A DNA stretch of 64,000 nucleotides from an uncultured Pseudomonadales bacterium (GTDB lineage: Bacteria; Pseudomonadota; Gammaproteobacteria; Pseudomonadales; Porticoccaceae), in NCBI GenBank assembly GCA_943788895.1, contig CALSRZ010000005.1, positions 372,001 to 436,000 of the forward strand, written 5' to 3'. The notes below the pieces were generated by a model. It searched no databases. It saw only the letters and a program-made list of their open reading frames with translations, and was not told the origin of the DNA. Position 1 is the first letter of the stretch. Every line of letters begins with the position of its first letter. The translations under genes were made by a program, and so were the position numbers. This document shows, piece by piece, positions 1-10,942 of the stretch.

Positions 1-1770
1 AAGTGATGCAGAAACCTTGCGTGGACGATCTTCCACCGGCTTCCAGCCCGCCTTATCCTGCGCCTCGCGACGGCTGGCAAGTTCTTCGTCTGAGACCAGC
101 ACGTCAATACTGCGATTGGGGATATCAATACGCACTGTATCGCCCTGCTGTACCAAGCCAATATTGCCGCCGGCACCAGCTTCAGGTGAGACATGACCAA
201 TTGATAATCCCGAGGTACCACCCGAGAAGCGACCATCGGTAATCAGCGCACAGGCCTTGCCGAGATTCTTCGATTTGATATAGCTGGTAGGGTAGAGCAT
301 CTCCTGCATACCGGGACCACCGCGCGGTCCCTCATAGCGAACAATAACTACATCACCCGCTTTTACTTCATCATTTAGAATACAGGCGACAGCCTCATCC
401 TGGCTTTCAGTAATAAATGCCGGACCTTCAAAAACATGGATAGACTCATCGACACCAGAGGTCTTAACCACACAGCCATCCGGGGCAAGGTTGCCGGTAA
501 GCACTGCCAGGCCACCTTCAAGACTAAAGGCATTTTCCAGATTGCGAATACAGCCATTGGCGCGATCGGCATCCAGTGATGGCCATCTAGTGCTCTGGCT
601 AAAGGCAGTCTGAGTGGGAATTCCCGCTGGGCCCGCCTTGTAAAAAGTCTTTACCTCTTCACTGACATGACCGCTGACAATATCCCACTTCTCCAGCGCT
701 TCTTTGAGAGAGGCTGAATGAACCGTAGGTATATCACCGTGAATAAGGCCGGCGCGTTCGAGTTCTGCGAGGATACCCATAATGCCACCAGCGCGATGCA
801 CATCTTCAACATGGTATTCCGGTGTATTCGGTGCAACCTTACACAGCTGCGGCACAACACGGGACAGGCGATCGATATCGGCCATATCAAATTCGATACC
901 GGCTTCCTGAACAGCGGCTAAAAGATGCAGGATAGTATTGGTAGAACCACCCATACAGATATCCAGCGTCATAGCATTTTCAAAGGCCTTAAAGTTGGCG
1001 ATTGAACGTGGCAGCACCGAGTAATCATCTTCGTCGTAATGTTGGCGCGCCAGCTTAACGATAGTGCGACCGGCTTCCTGAAACAGTTCGCGACGATCGG
1101 AGTGCGTGGCCAGCACAGTGCCATTACCGGGTAGGGATAGACCTAGCGCCTCAGTTAGACAGTTCATGGAGTTGGCGGTAAACATACCAGAGCAGGAACC
1201 ACAGGTTGGACAGGCGGAGCGCTCGTATTCAGCCACTTTCTCATCGCTGGCGTCGTCATCAACGGCGATAACCATCGCATCGACCAGGTCGAGTTTATGA
1301 TCGGCAAGTTTGGTTTTACCGGCTTCCATAGGGCCACCGGAAACAAATATTACCGGAATATTCAGGCGCATAGCCGCCATCAACATACCCGGAGTAATCT
1401 TGTCACAGTTGGAAATACACACCAGCGCATCGGCGCAGTGGGCGTTGACCATATACTCGACAGAGTCGGCAATAATATCTCGCGAAGGCAGTGAGTAGAG
1501 CATGCCGTCGTGACCCATGGCGATACCATCATCAACTGCGATAGTGTGAAACTCGCGGGCAATACCGCCAGCTTTGGCAATCTCTGCTGCAACCAGATCA
1601 CCCATGTCTTTTAGATGAACATGACCGGGAACAAATTGCGTATAGGAGTTGGCGATGGCGATCATCGGCTTATTAAAGTCGTCATCCTTCATGCCGGTGG
1701 CGCGCCAGAGAGCTCTGGCTCCAGCCATATTACGACCCTGGGTCGTAGTGTGGGATCGATATTTGGGCAT
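1..1770 (-). CDS. ilvD: Dihydroxy-acid dehydratase, partial at C-terminus (window edge)
   Basis: Dehydrates 2,3-dihydroxy-3-methylbutanoate and its isoleucine counterpart to the 2-keto acids, the third step of valine/isoleucine synthesis; cytosolic Fe-S enzyme. Reading the minus strand from the ATG at 1770 gives one uninterrupted frame of 590 codons that runs off the left edge, so about 25 C-terminal residues are missing against the ~616 of E. coli IlvD. It begins [20 protein letters not shown] and holds the family's cysteine motifs: [10 protein letters not shown], and [20 protein letters not shown] around residue 190. [19 protein letters not shown] lies near the C-terminus. A GAGAG-type ribosome site precedes the ATG. 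It follows argA on the same strand after an 83-nt gap. Identification is very secure. Confidence 0.97.
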   Translation of the reverse strand, partial: MPKYRSHTTTQGRNMAGARALWRATGMKDDDFNKPMIAIANSYTQFVPGHVHLKDMGDLVAAEIAKAGGIAREFHTIAVDDGIAMGHDGMLYSLPSRDIIADSVEYMVNAHCADALVCISNCDKITPGMLMAAMRLNIPVIFVSGGPMEAGKTKLADHKLDLVDAMVIAVDDDASDEKVAEYERSACPTCGSCSGMFTANSMNCLTEALGLSLPGNGTVLATHSDRRELFQEAGRTIVKLARQHYDEDDYSVLPRSIANFKAFENAMTLDICMGGSTNTILHLLAAVQEAGIEFDMADIDRLSRVVPQLCKVAPNTPEYHVEDVHRAGGIMGILAELERAGLIHGDIPTVHSASLKEALEKWDIVSGHVSEEVKTFYKAGPAGIPTQTAFSQSTRWPSLDADRANGCIRNLENAFSLEGGLAVLTGNLAPDGCVVKTSGVDESIHVFEGPAFITESQDEAVACILNDEVKAGDVVIVRYEGPRGGPGMQEMLYPTSYIKSKNLGKACALITDGRFSGGTSGLSIGHVSPEAGAGGNIGLVQQGDTVRIDIPNRSIDVLVSDEELASRREAQDKAGWKPVEDRPRKVSASL

Positions 1771-1853
1771 CTTATCTCTCAGTAAATGCTAAAAATTAAT
1801 CAAAATTACAGGACTGCTAGGATAGCAGAAAGCACAGCGCAGAAAAATCTGCG

Positions 1854-3176
1854 CTACAAGCTTTTGCTAAAGATTCGTGACTGGCGCTGGTAGTTATACA
1901 GCGATTGTTTTTCGGCGGGCAGCTCACTGAGCTCGGCCTCGGTAAAACCCTGCTCTCTAAACCAGTGGGCAGTCTGGGTCGTCAGCACAAAGAGTGTTTT
2001 CAAACCGCTATCAGTGGCATCTTTTTCGAGACATTTAAGCAGTCGCGAAGCGATCCCCTGATTGTGAAATTCCGGATGAGTTGCAACACAGGCCAGCTCG
2101 CCGGCATCACTGTTGCCAATTGGATAGAGTGCAGCACAGCCGAGCAGGGTTCCCTCTGGATGCACAACCACCATAAATCGCGAGATCTCGGTCTCGAGCA
2201 ATTCACGGGAGCGTTTTACCAGAATGCCCTGTTGTTCCAGCGGTGTAATCAGATCGAGAATACCGCCGACATCGTCAATATTAGCCGGTCTGATCACTTC
2301 CGAATGATCTTTCATAATCAGTGTGCCACAGCCCTCGCGGGTAAATAATTCACGCAGCAGAGTGCCGTCGTCGTCACAGCCAACCAGATGCACGCGATCG
2401 ACACCATTGCGGCAGGCCTGATAAGCCGAAGCCATCAACCAGTAAGCCGAGGAATTATCGCCATCGGTTTTTTTAAGCTTGGCTTTAAGATCGGCTACCT
2501 CGGGCAGGGATAAGCTGCGCAGCAGATTATTTTCCCCATCGAGAATGCCCGAAGCACCAGTCACCAGAACCAGCTTCTCCGCATTCAGGGCAATCGCCGC
2601 CTGAGTGGCAACATCCTGATAGGCCAGATTAAACGCCTCGCCAGTCGGCGAAAAGCCAATTGAAGACATCAGCACCAGAGCACCGCTCTCGAGTTGATCC
2701 TGAATAGCCGCTGTATCTATACGACGTATCTCTCCGGCGCGCTGAAAATCGACACCATCGCGAACACCAAGCGGTTTGGCAGTAATAAAGTTACCGCCGA
2801 TCACGCGCACGCGCGCACCGTGCATCGGTGAATTGGGTAGCCCCATAGAGAGTGCCGACTCAATTTGAAATCTTGTCCCGCCAACCGCTTCTTTAACGCA
2901 GTTCATTGTCTCCGCATCGGTAACGCGCACCTGCTGGGAAAAAGTCGTCTGCAAACCCGCCGCTTCAAGGCGCTGATCTATCTGTGGGCGCGCGCCATGG
3001 ACAAGCACTATATGCGCGCCAAGGCTTTGCATCAGCGCAATATCGTGAATAATACTGTGGAAGTTTTCGTGGCATACCGCATCGCCACTCAGTGCGATAA
3101 CAAAGGTTTTACCCCTGTGCGCATGAATATAAGGCGAGGTTTCACGAAAAAATTGTACGTAGTTATTTGTAGTCAT
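1854..3176 (-). CDS. argA: Amino-acid N-acetyltransferase (N-acetylglutamate synthase)
   Basis: Makes N-acetylglutamate from glutamate and acetyl-CoA, the committed step of arginine synthesis. The 440-aa product (443 in E. coli) has an N-terminal amino-acid-kinase-like domain (VIALSGDAV, LVHGARPQ) that binds regulatory arginine in this family. A C-terminal GNAT domain contains the acetyl-CoA loop HPEFHNQGIASRLL near residue 380. The frame is open 34 codons further upstream, but the ATG at 3176 (MTTNNYVQFFRETSPYIHAHRG) matches the family N-terminus, and the longer version would overlap argE by 95 nt. The start lies 7 nt after the argE stop, so argE-argA is an operon. Confidence 0.95.
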   Translation of the reverse strand: MTTNNYVQFFRETSPYIHAHRGKTFVIALSGDAVCHENFHSIIHDIALMQSLGAHIVLVHGARPQIDQRLEAAGLQTTFSQQVRVTDAETMNCVKEAVGGTRFQIESALSMGLPNSPMHGARVRVIGGNFITAKPLGVRDGVDFQRAGEIRRIDTAAIQDQLESGALVLMSSIGFSPTGEAFNLAYQDVATQAAIALNAEKLVLVTGASGILDGENNLLRSLSLPEVADLKAKLKKTDGDNSSAYWLMASAYQACRNGVDRVHLVGCDDDGTLLRELFTREGCGTLIMKDHSEVIRPANIDDVGGILDLITPLEQQGILVKRSRELLETEISRFMVVVHPEGTLLGCAALYPIGNSDAGELACVATHPEFHNQGIASRLLKCLEKDATDSGLKTLFVLTTQTAHWFREQGFTEAELSELPAEKQSLYNYQRQSRIFSKSL

Positions 3177-3183
3177 GGCGCGA

Positions 3184-4305
3184 TTATAAGCAAGAGTGGC
3201 CAATAAGTTGAGATAAAAAATTAATCGTTGGCTGAACTCGGTCCAGCGGTAGGAATTCATTCGGCTGATGAGCCACATCTATATCGCCGGGGCCCAGCAC
3301 CACCACATCCATTCCCAGCTCTTGCAAGTAGGGAGCCTCGGTGGCAAAAGCCACGGATTCGCCGCGGTGACCGGTAAGCTTTTCGCAGAGTGCAACAATC
3401 TCAGAGTGCTCATCACCACAGAATGGCGGCACTATCAGCTTCTCGAGTTTCCAGTCCATCTTGTCCGCATCAGCGGTCTTTGCAATCTCGCGTTCGATAT
3501 CTTTTTGCAGCTGTTGCAGATCCATGCCCGGCAGCGGGCGAATCTCAAAGGCCAAAAAGCAGTGGCCGCAGATTCGGTTGGCATTATCGCCGCCCTGAAT
3601 ACAGCCCAGATTAAGTGTCGGGTGATCGATTAAAAACCCCGCATGCTTCTGCTGTTTCATACGATCGCGCATCGCCATCAACTGACCGAGAATACGCTGC
3701 ATGGATTCCATAGCGTTATTGCCCAGCGTCGGGTTGCTCGAGTGGCCAGACTTGCCGGTGATAGTCAGCTTCTCAATCATAATGCCCTTGTGCATTTTCA
3801 CCGGGCGATTATTGGTCGGTTCGCCAATCAACGCACTGCGCGCAATTGGTCTTCCTGCGCTGACCAGAGCTTTGGCACCGGACATCGAGGATTCTTCATC
3901 GGCGGTGGCGAGAATAATCAGCGGCTGTTTTAAATTTTTATCCGGCAGAGATTTAAACGCTTCGATAGCCAGTGGAAAGAAACCTTTCATATCGCAGCTG
4001 CCGAGACCGTACCAGCGATTGTCACGCTCAGTTAGCTGGAAGGGGTTGCTCTGCCACAGAGCCTCATCACAGGGCACCGTATCTGTGTGGCCAGCCAGCA
4101 CCAGACCGCCGGGGCCGCTGCCATAGGTGGCGATAAGATTGGCTTTGTTATTGCCGAGATCCATAACTTCTATAGCAAAACCCAGCTCGCGCAAAGTATT
4201 CGCCAGTAGATCAATTACCTCGCGGTTACCCTGATCAATAGACGGATTGATACTGCTTATTGAATTGCAGTGAATAATGCGGGCCAGTAGGTCGGTAAGT
4301 TCCAT
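3184..4305 (-). CDS. argE: Acetylornithine deacetylase
   Basis: Hydrolyses N2-acetylornithine to ornithine, the linear-pathway step of arginine synthesis; M20A zinc peptidase family. The 373-aa protein shows the di-zinc motifs in order: AGHTDTVP (His73, Asp75), Asp105 in GSCDMKG, Glu137-Glu138 in ADEESS, Glu162 in GEPTN, and a C-terminal His in DVAHQPNE. A full-length match to ArgE (383 aa in E. coli) makes a succinyl-diaminopimelate desuccinylase less likely, and the argA partner just downstream supports arginine synthesis. Having argE with N-acetylglutamate synthase argA implies the linear rather than ArgJ-recycling pathway, an inference from these two genes only. Confidence 0.93.
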   Translation of the reverse strand: MELTDLLARIIHCNSISSINPSIDQGNREVIDLLANTLRELGFAIEVMDLGNNKANLIATYGSGPGGLVLAGHTDTVPCDEALWQSNPFQLTERDNRWYGLGSCDMKGFFPLAIEAFKSLPDKNLKQPLIILATADEESSMSGAKALVSAGRPIARSALIGEPTNNRPVKMHKGIMIEKLTITGKSGHSSNPTLGNNAMESMQRILGQLMAMRDRMKQQKHAGFLIDHPTLNLGCIQGGDNANRICGHCFLAFEIRPLPGMDLQQLQKDIEREIAKTADADKMDWKLEKLIVPPFCGDEHSEIVALCEKLTGHRGESVAFATEAPYLQELGMDVVVLGPGDIDVAHQPNEFLPLDRVQPTINFLSQLIGHSCL

Positions 4306-4429
4306 GTTTTTCTCGGTAATGAACTGATGCGCAATGAGTGTAGCCTATGGAGTAATTTCTGCTACCCCCAGTGACAATTCGGACTAGAATCTAATGATAG
4401 TGAGGATCGAATAACAACAGGAGTTGAGC

Positions 4430-6229
4430 ATGAATGAAGCGCTGGCAAAGGGACGCTGTATAGATCTGGGCGGAGTTCTAAAAGATCTGGTTAGCGATGG
4501 AATACTCAGCCGAGCAGATGCCGCAGATATAGCCGGGGCCCGCCGCAGTCGTGACGAAGCACTGCTGCACCCCCTCGAGATTATTGTCGCCAAACAGCTT
4601 CTCCACGCCAGCGATGGCCGGCTGTTGACTCTTGAGCTACTCAGCCAGTGGCTGGCGGATAAAGCGGCACTGCAGCTGGCGCATATTGATCCTTTAAAGA
4701 TTAATGTGCCAGCAGTCACCGCGGTAATGTCTTTTGCCTATGCCAAGCGCTACGGCATTCTGTGTATTGAAGTCAGCCGTGAAGAGCTGGTTATCGCCAC
4801 CATGGAACCCTACGACAACAGCTGGATTGAAAGCCTCGAGCAGACCTCAAGGCGCAGTATTCGTCGCGTGATCGCCAGCCCCGCCGATATTAAAAAATAC
4901 AGTCTCGAATTTTATTCGCTGGCCAATTCAGTGTTTGGTGCTGGTTCCTCGACCGCAACCAGTGCTGGAATTTCAAACTTTGAACAGTTGCTGGAAGTGG
5001 GCAAGCTTAAAGATGCCGACGCTCAGGATCAGCATATAGTGAATATTGTCGACTGGCTGTTGCAGTACGCCTTTGAGCAGCGCGCCAGTGATATTCATCT
5101 CGAGCCGCGCCGCGGCAAGGGCAAGGTGCGGTTTAGAATTGATGGTGTACTGCATCTGGTCTACGAGCTGCCGGACAATGTAATGACCGCCATGATCAGT
5201 CGTCTGAAAATCCTCGGGCGTATGGATGTCGCCGAAAAGCGCCGCCCTCAGGATGGCCGCATTAAAACCAAAGCACCCAATGCCAGTGAAGTGGAGCTGC
5301 GACTATCAACCATGCCCACCGCCTTTGGCGAAAAACTGGTTATGCGTATCTTCGACCCGGATGTTCTACTGCGCAGTTTTACCCAGCTGGGTCTGGTGGC
5401 CGAGGACTATCAGCAGTGGCAGTCAATGATCAAGCGCGCCCATGGTATTGTTCTGGTTACCGGACCCACCGGTTCGGGTAAAACCACCACCCTCTACTCA
5501 ACCCTGCGACAGCTAGCCACCGACACAGTTAATGTCAGCACCATTGAAGATCCTATCGAAATGGTCGTCGATGCCTTTAATCAGAGTCAGATTCAGCCAG
5601 CCATTGAGTTTGATTTTGCCGCGGGAATTCGCACCCTGATGCGTCAGGACCCGGATATTATTATGGTTGGCGAGATCCGCGATCGGGCAACTGCAGAGAT
5701 GGCTGTTCAGGCTGCTCTGACCGGCCATCTGGTGCTCTCGACACTGCATACCAACGATGCACCAACAGCCATTAGTCGACTGCTGGATTTAGGCATGCCT
5801 GCGCATCTGATTAAAGCCACACTCAATGGTGTGATGGCCCAGCGATTAGTTAGAACACTCTGTCCTGATTGTCGCGGCGAAGTGCAGACTGATCCTGAAG
5901 CCTGGCACCAGCTTGCAGGGAACTGTGAAATACCCAAAACTGTATTTCAACCAGTGGGTTGTTTGGAGTGTCGCAACACTGGATACTTGGGGCGTGAAGG
6001 TATCTATGAGATTATGCCGGTCACTGATGATTTACTCGGCCATATAAGTGCCGAATCAGATATTCAGCAGCTGCGCGATGCTGCCGTATCTCAGGGAATG
6101 AAAACCCTGCGTATGGCCGGCGCGCAAAAAGTGGCGGCTGGAACTACCTCTATTGCAGAGGTCTTGCGTGTTACCCCAGAGCTGGGAGCCCGTCGTCCAA
6201 CTGGCGCCCAGATTGTTAATGATGATTAA
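4430..6229 (+). CDS. GspE/PilB-family secretion ATPase, stand-alone
   Basis: A 599-aa AAA+-like ATPase of the type II secretion/type IV pilus assembly family, which powers pseudopilus or pilus extension at the inner membrane. An MshE/GspE-type N-terminal domain spans about residues 5-150. Then come a linker (AFEQRASDIHLEPR), Walker A GPTGSGKTTTLYST, the aspartate box STIEDPIE, Walker B LMRQDPDIIMVGEIRD and the histidine region TGHLVLSTLHTNDAP. A four-cysteine zinc motif (CPDC and CLEC, about 40 residues apart) is typical of extension rather than retraction ATPases. A TTG two codons upstream is possible, but GGAG at 4420-4423 is well spaced for ATG 4430. No pilin, platform or secretin gene is nearby, so the cognate machine is unknown. 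Confidence 0.88.
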   Translation: MNEALAKGRCIDLGGVLKDLVSDGILSRADAADIAGARRSRDEALLHPLEIIVAKQLLHASDGRLLTLELLSQWLADKAALQLAHIDPLKINVPAVTAVMSFAYAKRYGILCIEVSREELVIATMEPYDNSWIESLEQTSRRSIRRVIASPADIKKYSLEFYSLANSVFGAGSSTATSAGISNFEQLLEVGKLKDADAQDQHIVNIVDWLLQYAFEQRASDIHLEPRRGKGKVRFRIDGVLHLVYELPDNVMTAMISRLKILGRMDVAEKRRPQDGRIKTKAPNASEVELRLSTMPTAFGEKLVMRIFDPDVLLRSFTQLGLVAEDYQQWQSMIKRAHGIVLVTGPTGSGKTTTLYSTLRQLATDTVNVSTIEDPIEMVVDAFNQSQIQPAIEFDFAAGIRTLMRQDPDIIMVGEIRDRATAEMAVQAALTGHLVLSTLHTNDAPTAISRLLDLGMPAHLIKATLNGVMAQRLVRTLCPDCRGEVQTDPEAWHQLAGNCEIPKTVFQPVGCLECRNTGYLGREGIYEIMPVTDDLLGHISAESDIQQLRDAAVSQGMKTLRMAGAQKVAAGTTSIAEVLRVTPELGARRPTGAQIVNDD

Positions 6230-6246
6230 TTTTTTGAGACCCTTTT

Positions 6247-9188
6247 ATGTCGAGGACTTTTCCTGCGCTGATTACAGCGAAATATCAGCGATACCTCGAA
6301 GGCTTTCAATCCGCCCATTCTGATCCTGCATGGCTCTCCAGCCTGCTTGATAACAACCCGAAATACCCTCTATTTGCAGAGCATTTGCAACTGCTGTGGG
6401 GCTGCAGTGATTTTGTTGGCCAGCAGTGCCAGCTTCAACCCGGAGAATTTCAGGAGCTGGTTGAAAGCGGCGACTTGCAGCGCAGCTACGCCGCGGATGA
6501 CTACCTAAGGCGTATAGAGCAGCGCCTGCCTAGCGAATGCAGCGAAGAGCAACTCGGTCAGCAGTTGCGACTGTTTCGCCGCCGCGAATTAATCCGCATT
6601 ATCTGGCGGGACTTTAGCCGCCAGTCACCACTGTTGGAGACCACCGCCGATATGACCGCGATGGCCGAGGCGGCTATCAATATATCTCTCAGAGTATTGC
6701 ATCGCATCACCTGCGAAGAGCTGGGCACACCCTATCGTGAAGGGGCAGAGAATGCGGGCACAGAGGATCAAGCTGAACAGCATATGCTGGTTGTGGCCAT
6801 GGGCAAGATGGGCGCCCGCGAACTGAATATATCCTCTGATATAGACCTTATATTTGCCTATCCAAGAAAGGGTGAAACCCGACGATCGGCATCTTCCAGA
6901 CGCAAAAAAACCGTCTCCAATCAGGAATTTTTTACTCGCCTGGGCCAAAAGCTGATTGCCGCACTGGACAGCAAAACAGTCGATGGGTTTGTCTTTAGAG
7001 TGGATATGCGTCTGCGGCCCTATGGTCAGAGTGGCGCACTGGCGCTGAGTTTTGATGCCCTGGAAGAGTACTACCAGACCCAGGGTCGCGAGTGGGAGCG
7101 CTTCGCTATGGTCAAGGCTCGAGCCGTGGCCGGCAGGCAGGTGGATCGGGATTATCTGGATACTATTTTGCGTCCCTTCACCTATCGCAAGTATCTCGAC
7201 TTTGGTGCTATCGAGGCGCTGCGCGATTTAAAGATAACCATTGATCGGGAAGTCCAGCGCAAGGGCATGCAGAGCGATATTAAACTCGGCCCCGGCGGTA
7301 TTCGCGAAGTGGAATTTATCGCCCAGGCATTCCAGCTGATACGCGGCGGGCGCAACAGCGATCTGCAGACCCAATCTCTCTATCAGGCGCTGCAGCAACT
7401 GGCTACCGATGAAGTATTGGCCCCTGAAGATATCGACGGTCTGTGGCAGGCTTATATTTTTCTGCGCAATACCGAGCATGCCCTGCAAGGTATAGCCGAC
7501 AGGCAGACCCAACAGCTGCCCGAGGATGAACTTGGTCAGCAGCGAGTCGCAACCATATTAGATTTCGAACATTGGCAGGACTTTGATCTTTGTCTGCAAC
7601 AGCATCGCCAGCATGTGAAGAAAATCTTTGCCGATATCTTTGCCGATCCCGAGCGTGAGGATATTGGAGATGCCAGCACCAGTGACGATAACCAAAACTG
7701 GTTGCTGCAGTTGGATATCACAGAGATACAAAGCCAATTAGAGAATCTCGGATATATCGAGGCGCAGTGTATTGCCCGGGAACTCCATACACTATTCCAG
7801 AGCAGGGCGGTGCTGGCTCTGGATGCCGAGCCACGCAATCGCCTCGACCGGCTGATGCCCAAGCTGATTGCCATCTGTGCCTCAGCCAGCGATAACAGTA
7901 TTACCCTGAGTCGGGTGCTAAGTCTTATTCAGGCGGTATTGCGACGCAGCGCCTATTTGGCCCTGCTCGGTGAAAATCCGAAAGCACTTCAGCAGCTGGT
8001 TTTACTCTGTGAACGCAGCCGTTGGGTAGCCGACCAGTTAATCGCCTACCCAGCGCTGCTCGACGAATTGCTTGATCCGCGGGCCCTATATACCGCACCT
8101 GATAAAGAACTTCTGGAGGATCATCTGCGCCAGCATATGTTGCGTGTGCCCGATGATGATCTTGAGCAGCAGATGGATATTATTCGCTACTTTGTGCGCT
8201 CCTACACTCTGCGCGTAGCTGCCTGCGAGTTAACCGATGTAATGCCGTTGATGAAGGTCAGTGATTATCTGACCTGGCTCGCTGAAGTAGTTATTGAGCA
8301 CACAGTAAATATTTCCTGGAAACATCTGACCGATCAGTATGGTCAGCCCCAGGGTGCCGATGGAGAAGTCCCGGGCTTTATCGTGGTGGCCTACGGAAAG
8401 ATGGGCGGTATTGAACTCGGCTATAAATCCGATCTCGATCTGGTGTTTTTATACGACGGCAGTACAGTAAAAAGCTCTTCAGTAAAAAGCTCCACTAGCG
8501 GGCCACGGGTAATTGACAACAGCACATTCTTCGCGCGCCTCGGCCAGCGAATTATTCATATTCTGTCGACGGTCACCCCCTCCGGCGCCGCCTATGAAAT
8601 CGATATGCGTCTGCGGCCCTCGGGAAACTCCGGCATGCTGGTGTCTTCACTCGCTGCCTTTGAAAAGTATCAGCGCGAGGATGCCTGGACCTGGGAACAT
8701 CAGGCGCTGGTGCGAGCGCGAGTCGTTGCCGGCGATAAGAAATTGGGTGAGGCGTTTGGCAGGGTGCGAAAAAATGTTCTTGAACAATATCGCGTGCGCA
8801 ATCCCTACGCACTGAAGTGGTAGAAATGCGTGAAAAAATGCGCAAACACCTGGGTCGAGCGACAAAAGATGGCAAATTCTCCCTTAAGCAGGGTATCGGA
8901 GGTATCGTCGATATTGAATTTATGGTTCAATTTGCAGTCTTGGCCTGGTCGCACAACCATCCCGAATTAACTCGCTGGACTGATAGCATTCGCATACTGG
9001 AGTCATTGGCCCAGAGCGGGCTTTTATCAGAGCAGCAAATCAGCCAGTTAATTGACGCCTATAAAAGATACCGTTCAACAGGACATCTTCTGCAGCTGCA
9101 AAATCAGTCGCCAGAGGTGACTGGTAGCGAACTTCTTGAGTGTCGGGAAATTGTGACAGCCCAGTGGCAACAGTTATTTGATAATTAA
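6247..9188 (+). CDS. glnE: Glutamine synthetase adenylyltransferase/deadenylylase (one frame break)
   Basis: Attaches and removes AMP on GlnA Tyr397 in response to PII and glutamine. Two nucleotidyltransferase domains are visible: [14 protein letters not shown] near residue 197 (deadenylylase half) and [11 protein letters not shown] near residue 727 (adenylylase half), as in E. coli GlnE (946 aa). The frame breaks near 8800: the first part ends at a TAG at 8821-8823 and the rest ([14 protein letters not shown] to the 9188 stop) continues in a frame equivalent to one missing base. Restoring one C in AATCCC near 8802 gives an alignment of the expected length. Homology continues perfectly on both sides, so this is probably a sequence error. 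It begins 17 nt after the ATPase gene; glnA itself is in this window at 51.8 kb. Confidence 0.93.
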
Positions 9189-9211
9189 TAGTTAATAAGA
9201 GGAATAGGTCG

Positions 9212-10142
9212 ATGTCGTTTTCGGACCGCGATGGTTTTATCTGGATGGATGGCAAAATGGTTGATTGGCGAGATGCGCAGACGCATTTCCTCACTTCATC
9301 CCTACACTATGGCAACGCTGTTTTTGAAGGCATTCGCGCCTATGAAACAGAAAAGTCTGGCACCTGTATTTTCCGTTTGGAAGACCATATCAAGCGCCTG
9401 TTTAACTCAGCAAAAATTCTTGCACCTAGAGATTCCTTTTACCCAGGAAGAGATCTGTGAAGCACACCGCCAGGTAATCCGTGAAAATAAACTGGATGCG
9501 GCCTATATCCGCCCGCTGGTATTTTTAGGTTCCGAAGGTATGGGACTGCGCGCCGAGGGCCTTAAAGTTCACGTCGGTATTGCCGGTTGGGATTGGCCCT
9601 CATATATGTCGCCAGAAACTCTTGAAGCTGGCCTAAAAGTTCGCACCTCGTCCTATACCAGACACCATGTAAATATCACCATGGTTAAAGCCAAGGCCAG
9701 TGGTAACTATATCAACTCGATGCTGGCACTTCGCGAAGCGCTCGACTCCGGTTGTGACGAAGCGATTATGCTCGACCCGGAAGGCTATGTTGCCGAGGGC
9801 AGTGCAGAAAACTTCTTTATGGTTCGCGATGGCGTTATCTACACTCCGGATTTAACCTCCTGCCTCGACGGTATTACCCGCGATACAGTGTTTAAGCTGG
9901 CAGCAGATCACGGTATTGAAGTGCGCGAAAAACGGATTACTCGCGATGAAGTGTATATCTGCGACGAAGCCTTCTTTACCGGCACCGCCGCCGAGATCGT
10001 TCCTATTCGCGAATACGACAGCCGTATTATCGGCGATGGCAAGCGCGGTCCAATTGCGACAGTGCTGCAGGCTGCCTACTTTGATTTGGTGCGTGGTAAA
10101 AACGACAAGTATCAGGGCTGGTTAGCACCAGTTGCTGAATAA
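9212..10142 (+). CDS. ilvE: Branched-chain amino acid aminotransferase (one frame break)
   Basis: PLP-dependent (fold type IV) transaminase for the last step of leucine, isoleucine and valine synthesis. It starts at ATG 9212 ([20 protein letters not shown]) with RBS AAGAGGAATAG. The frame shifts near 9421, where one extra base (one T of CTTGCACC, or the G) must be removed so that LFNSAKI continues as [12 protein letters not shown]. Conserved blocks include [47 protein letters not shown] (the Lys that binds PLP is in this region) and [17 protein letters not shown]. Corrected length is about 309 aa, normal for the family. It follows glnE by 23 nt. The break is most simply a sequence error. Confidence 0.93.
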
Positions 10143-10169
10143 GCATTAGCTCGGGAATTATTGATAATC

Positions 10170-10898
10170 ATGGCAAATGAAATTGTAAATGTTCTATGCA
10201 TGAAGTGGGGCACCAAGTACTCAGGGGACTATGTAAATACCCTGTACTCCATGGTCGCCCGCAATATGAACCGCGACTTTCGTTTTATCTGCCTGACTGA
10301 AGATGGCAGCGGGTTAAACGAGCATGTCGAAGTCTTTCCGCTTCCGGAACTCTCGGTTGATCTGGGTGGCCCGGAGCGCGGCTGGAACAAGTTGGCGGTT
10401 TTTGCTGAGACCCTCTATGACATCAAGGGCAAAGTGCTGTGCCTGGATCTGGATTTAATTATTACCGGCAGTCTTGATGATCTGTTTGATTATCCGGGTG
10501 AAGTGATGATTATTAAGGACTGGATTAAAAAGGATGGCACCGGCAATTCATCGGTCTACCGCTTTGAAGTCGGCGCCCATCCGGAAGTCCTTGCCGAATT
10601 TGAGAAAAACTTTGAGCAGATCAAAAAGACCCATCGCAATGAACAGGAATATCTGTCCGCTGCACTGATGGCAAAAAATGCACTGGTCTACTGGCCGGAT
10701 AAATGGTGCCGCAGCTTTAAGCGTCACTGTATTAAACCCTTCTCGCTATTTGTTGCCCGCGAGACTGAAATGCCTGCCGACACTCGCGTACTGGTATTTC
10801 ACGGCAAGCCCGATCCCCATGAGGCAATCGCCGGGGTGAGCGGCAAGTGGTATCGACGCTTTAAGCCGGCAAAGTGGGTGGCTGAGCACTGGCATTAG
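10170..10898 (+). CDS. GT8-like glycosyltransferase
   Basis: A 242-aa cytosolic protein with the look of a GT-A-fold sugar transferase. It has an N-terminal beta strand (VNVLCMKWGTKYSGDYVNTL), a DxD-type metal/nucleotide-sugar motif in KVLCLDLDLIITGSLDDL near residue 95, and an LVFHGKPDPHEA block near the C-terminus such as seen in GT8-like enzymes. ATG 10170 is preferred to the in-frame TTG at 10161. It is the first gene of a three-gene cassette (10170-12889) inserted between ilvE and waaA, a place where related bacteria often carry LPS-core genes. The donor and acceptor sugars cannot be told from sequence. A role in LPS core or capsule decoration is inferred from context. Confidence 0.75.
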   Translation: MANEIVNVLCMKWGTKYSGDYVNTLYSMVARNMNRDFRFICLTEDGSGLNEHVEVFPLPELSVDLGGPERGWNKLAVFAETLYDIKGKVLCLDLDLIITGSLDDLFDYPGEVMIIKDWIKKDGTGNSSVYRFEVGAHPEVLAEFEKNFEQIKKTHRNEQEYLSAALMAKNALVYWPDKWCRSFKRHCIKPFSLFVARETEMPADTRVLVFHGKPDPHEAIAGVSGKWYRRFKPAKWVAEHWH

Positions 10899-10942
10899 GG
10901 CTACTTAATTAAGGATTGCCAGGACGGTAAGGATTTTAGAAT

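Noticed and set aside
1-1770. Apparent lack of a gene in the first 1.8 kb when only closed frames are considered
   Set aside because: The minus frame is simply open at the left edge; a continuous ilvD reading was confirmed codon by codon.
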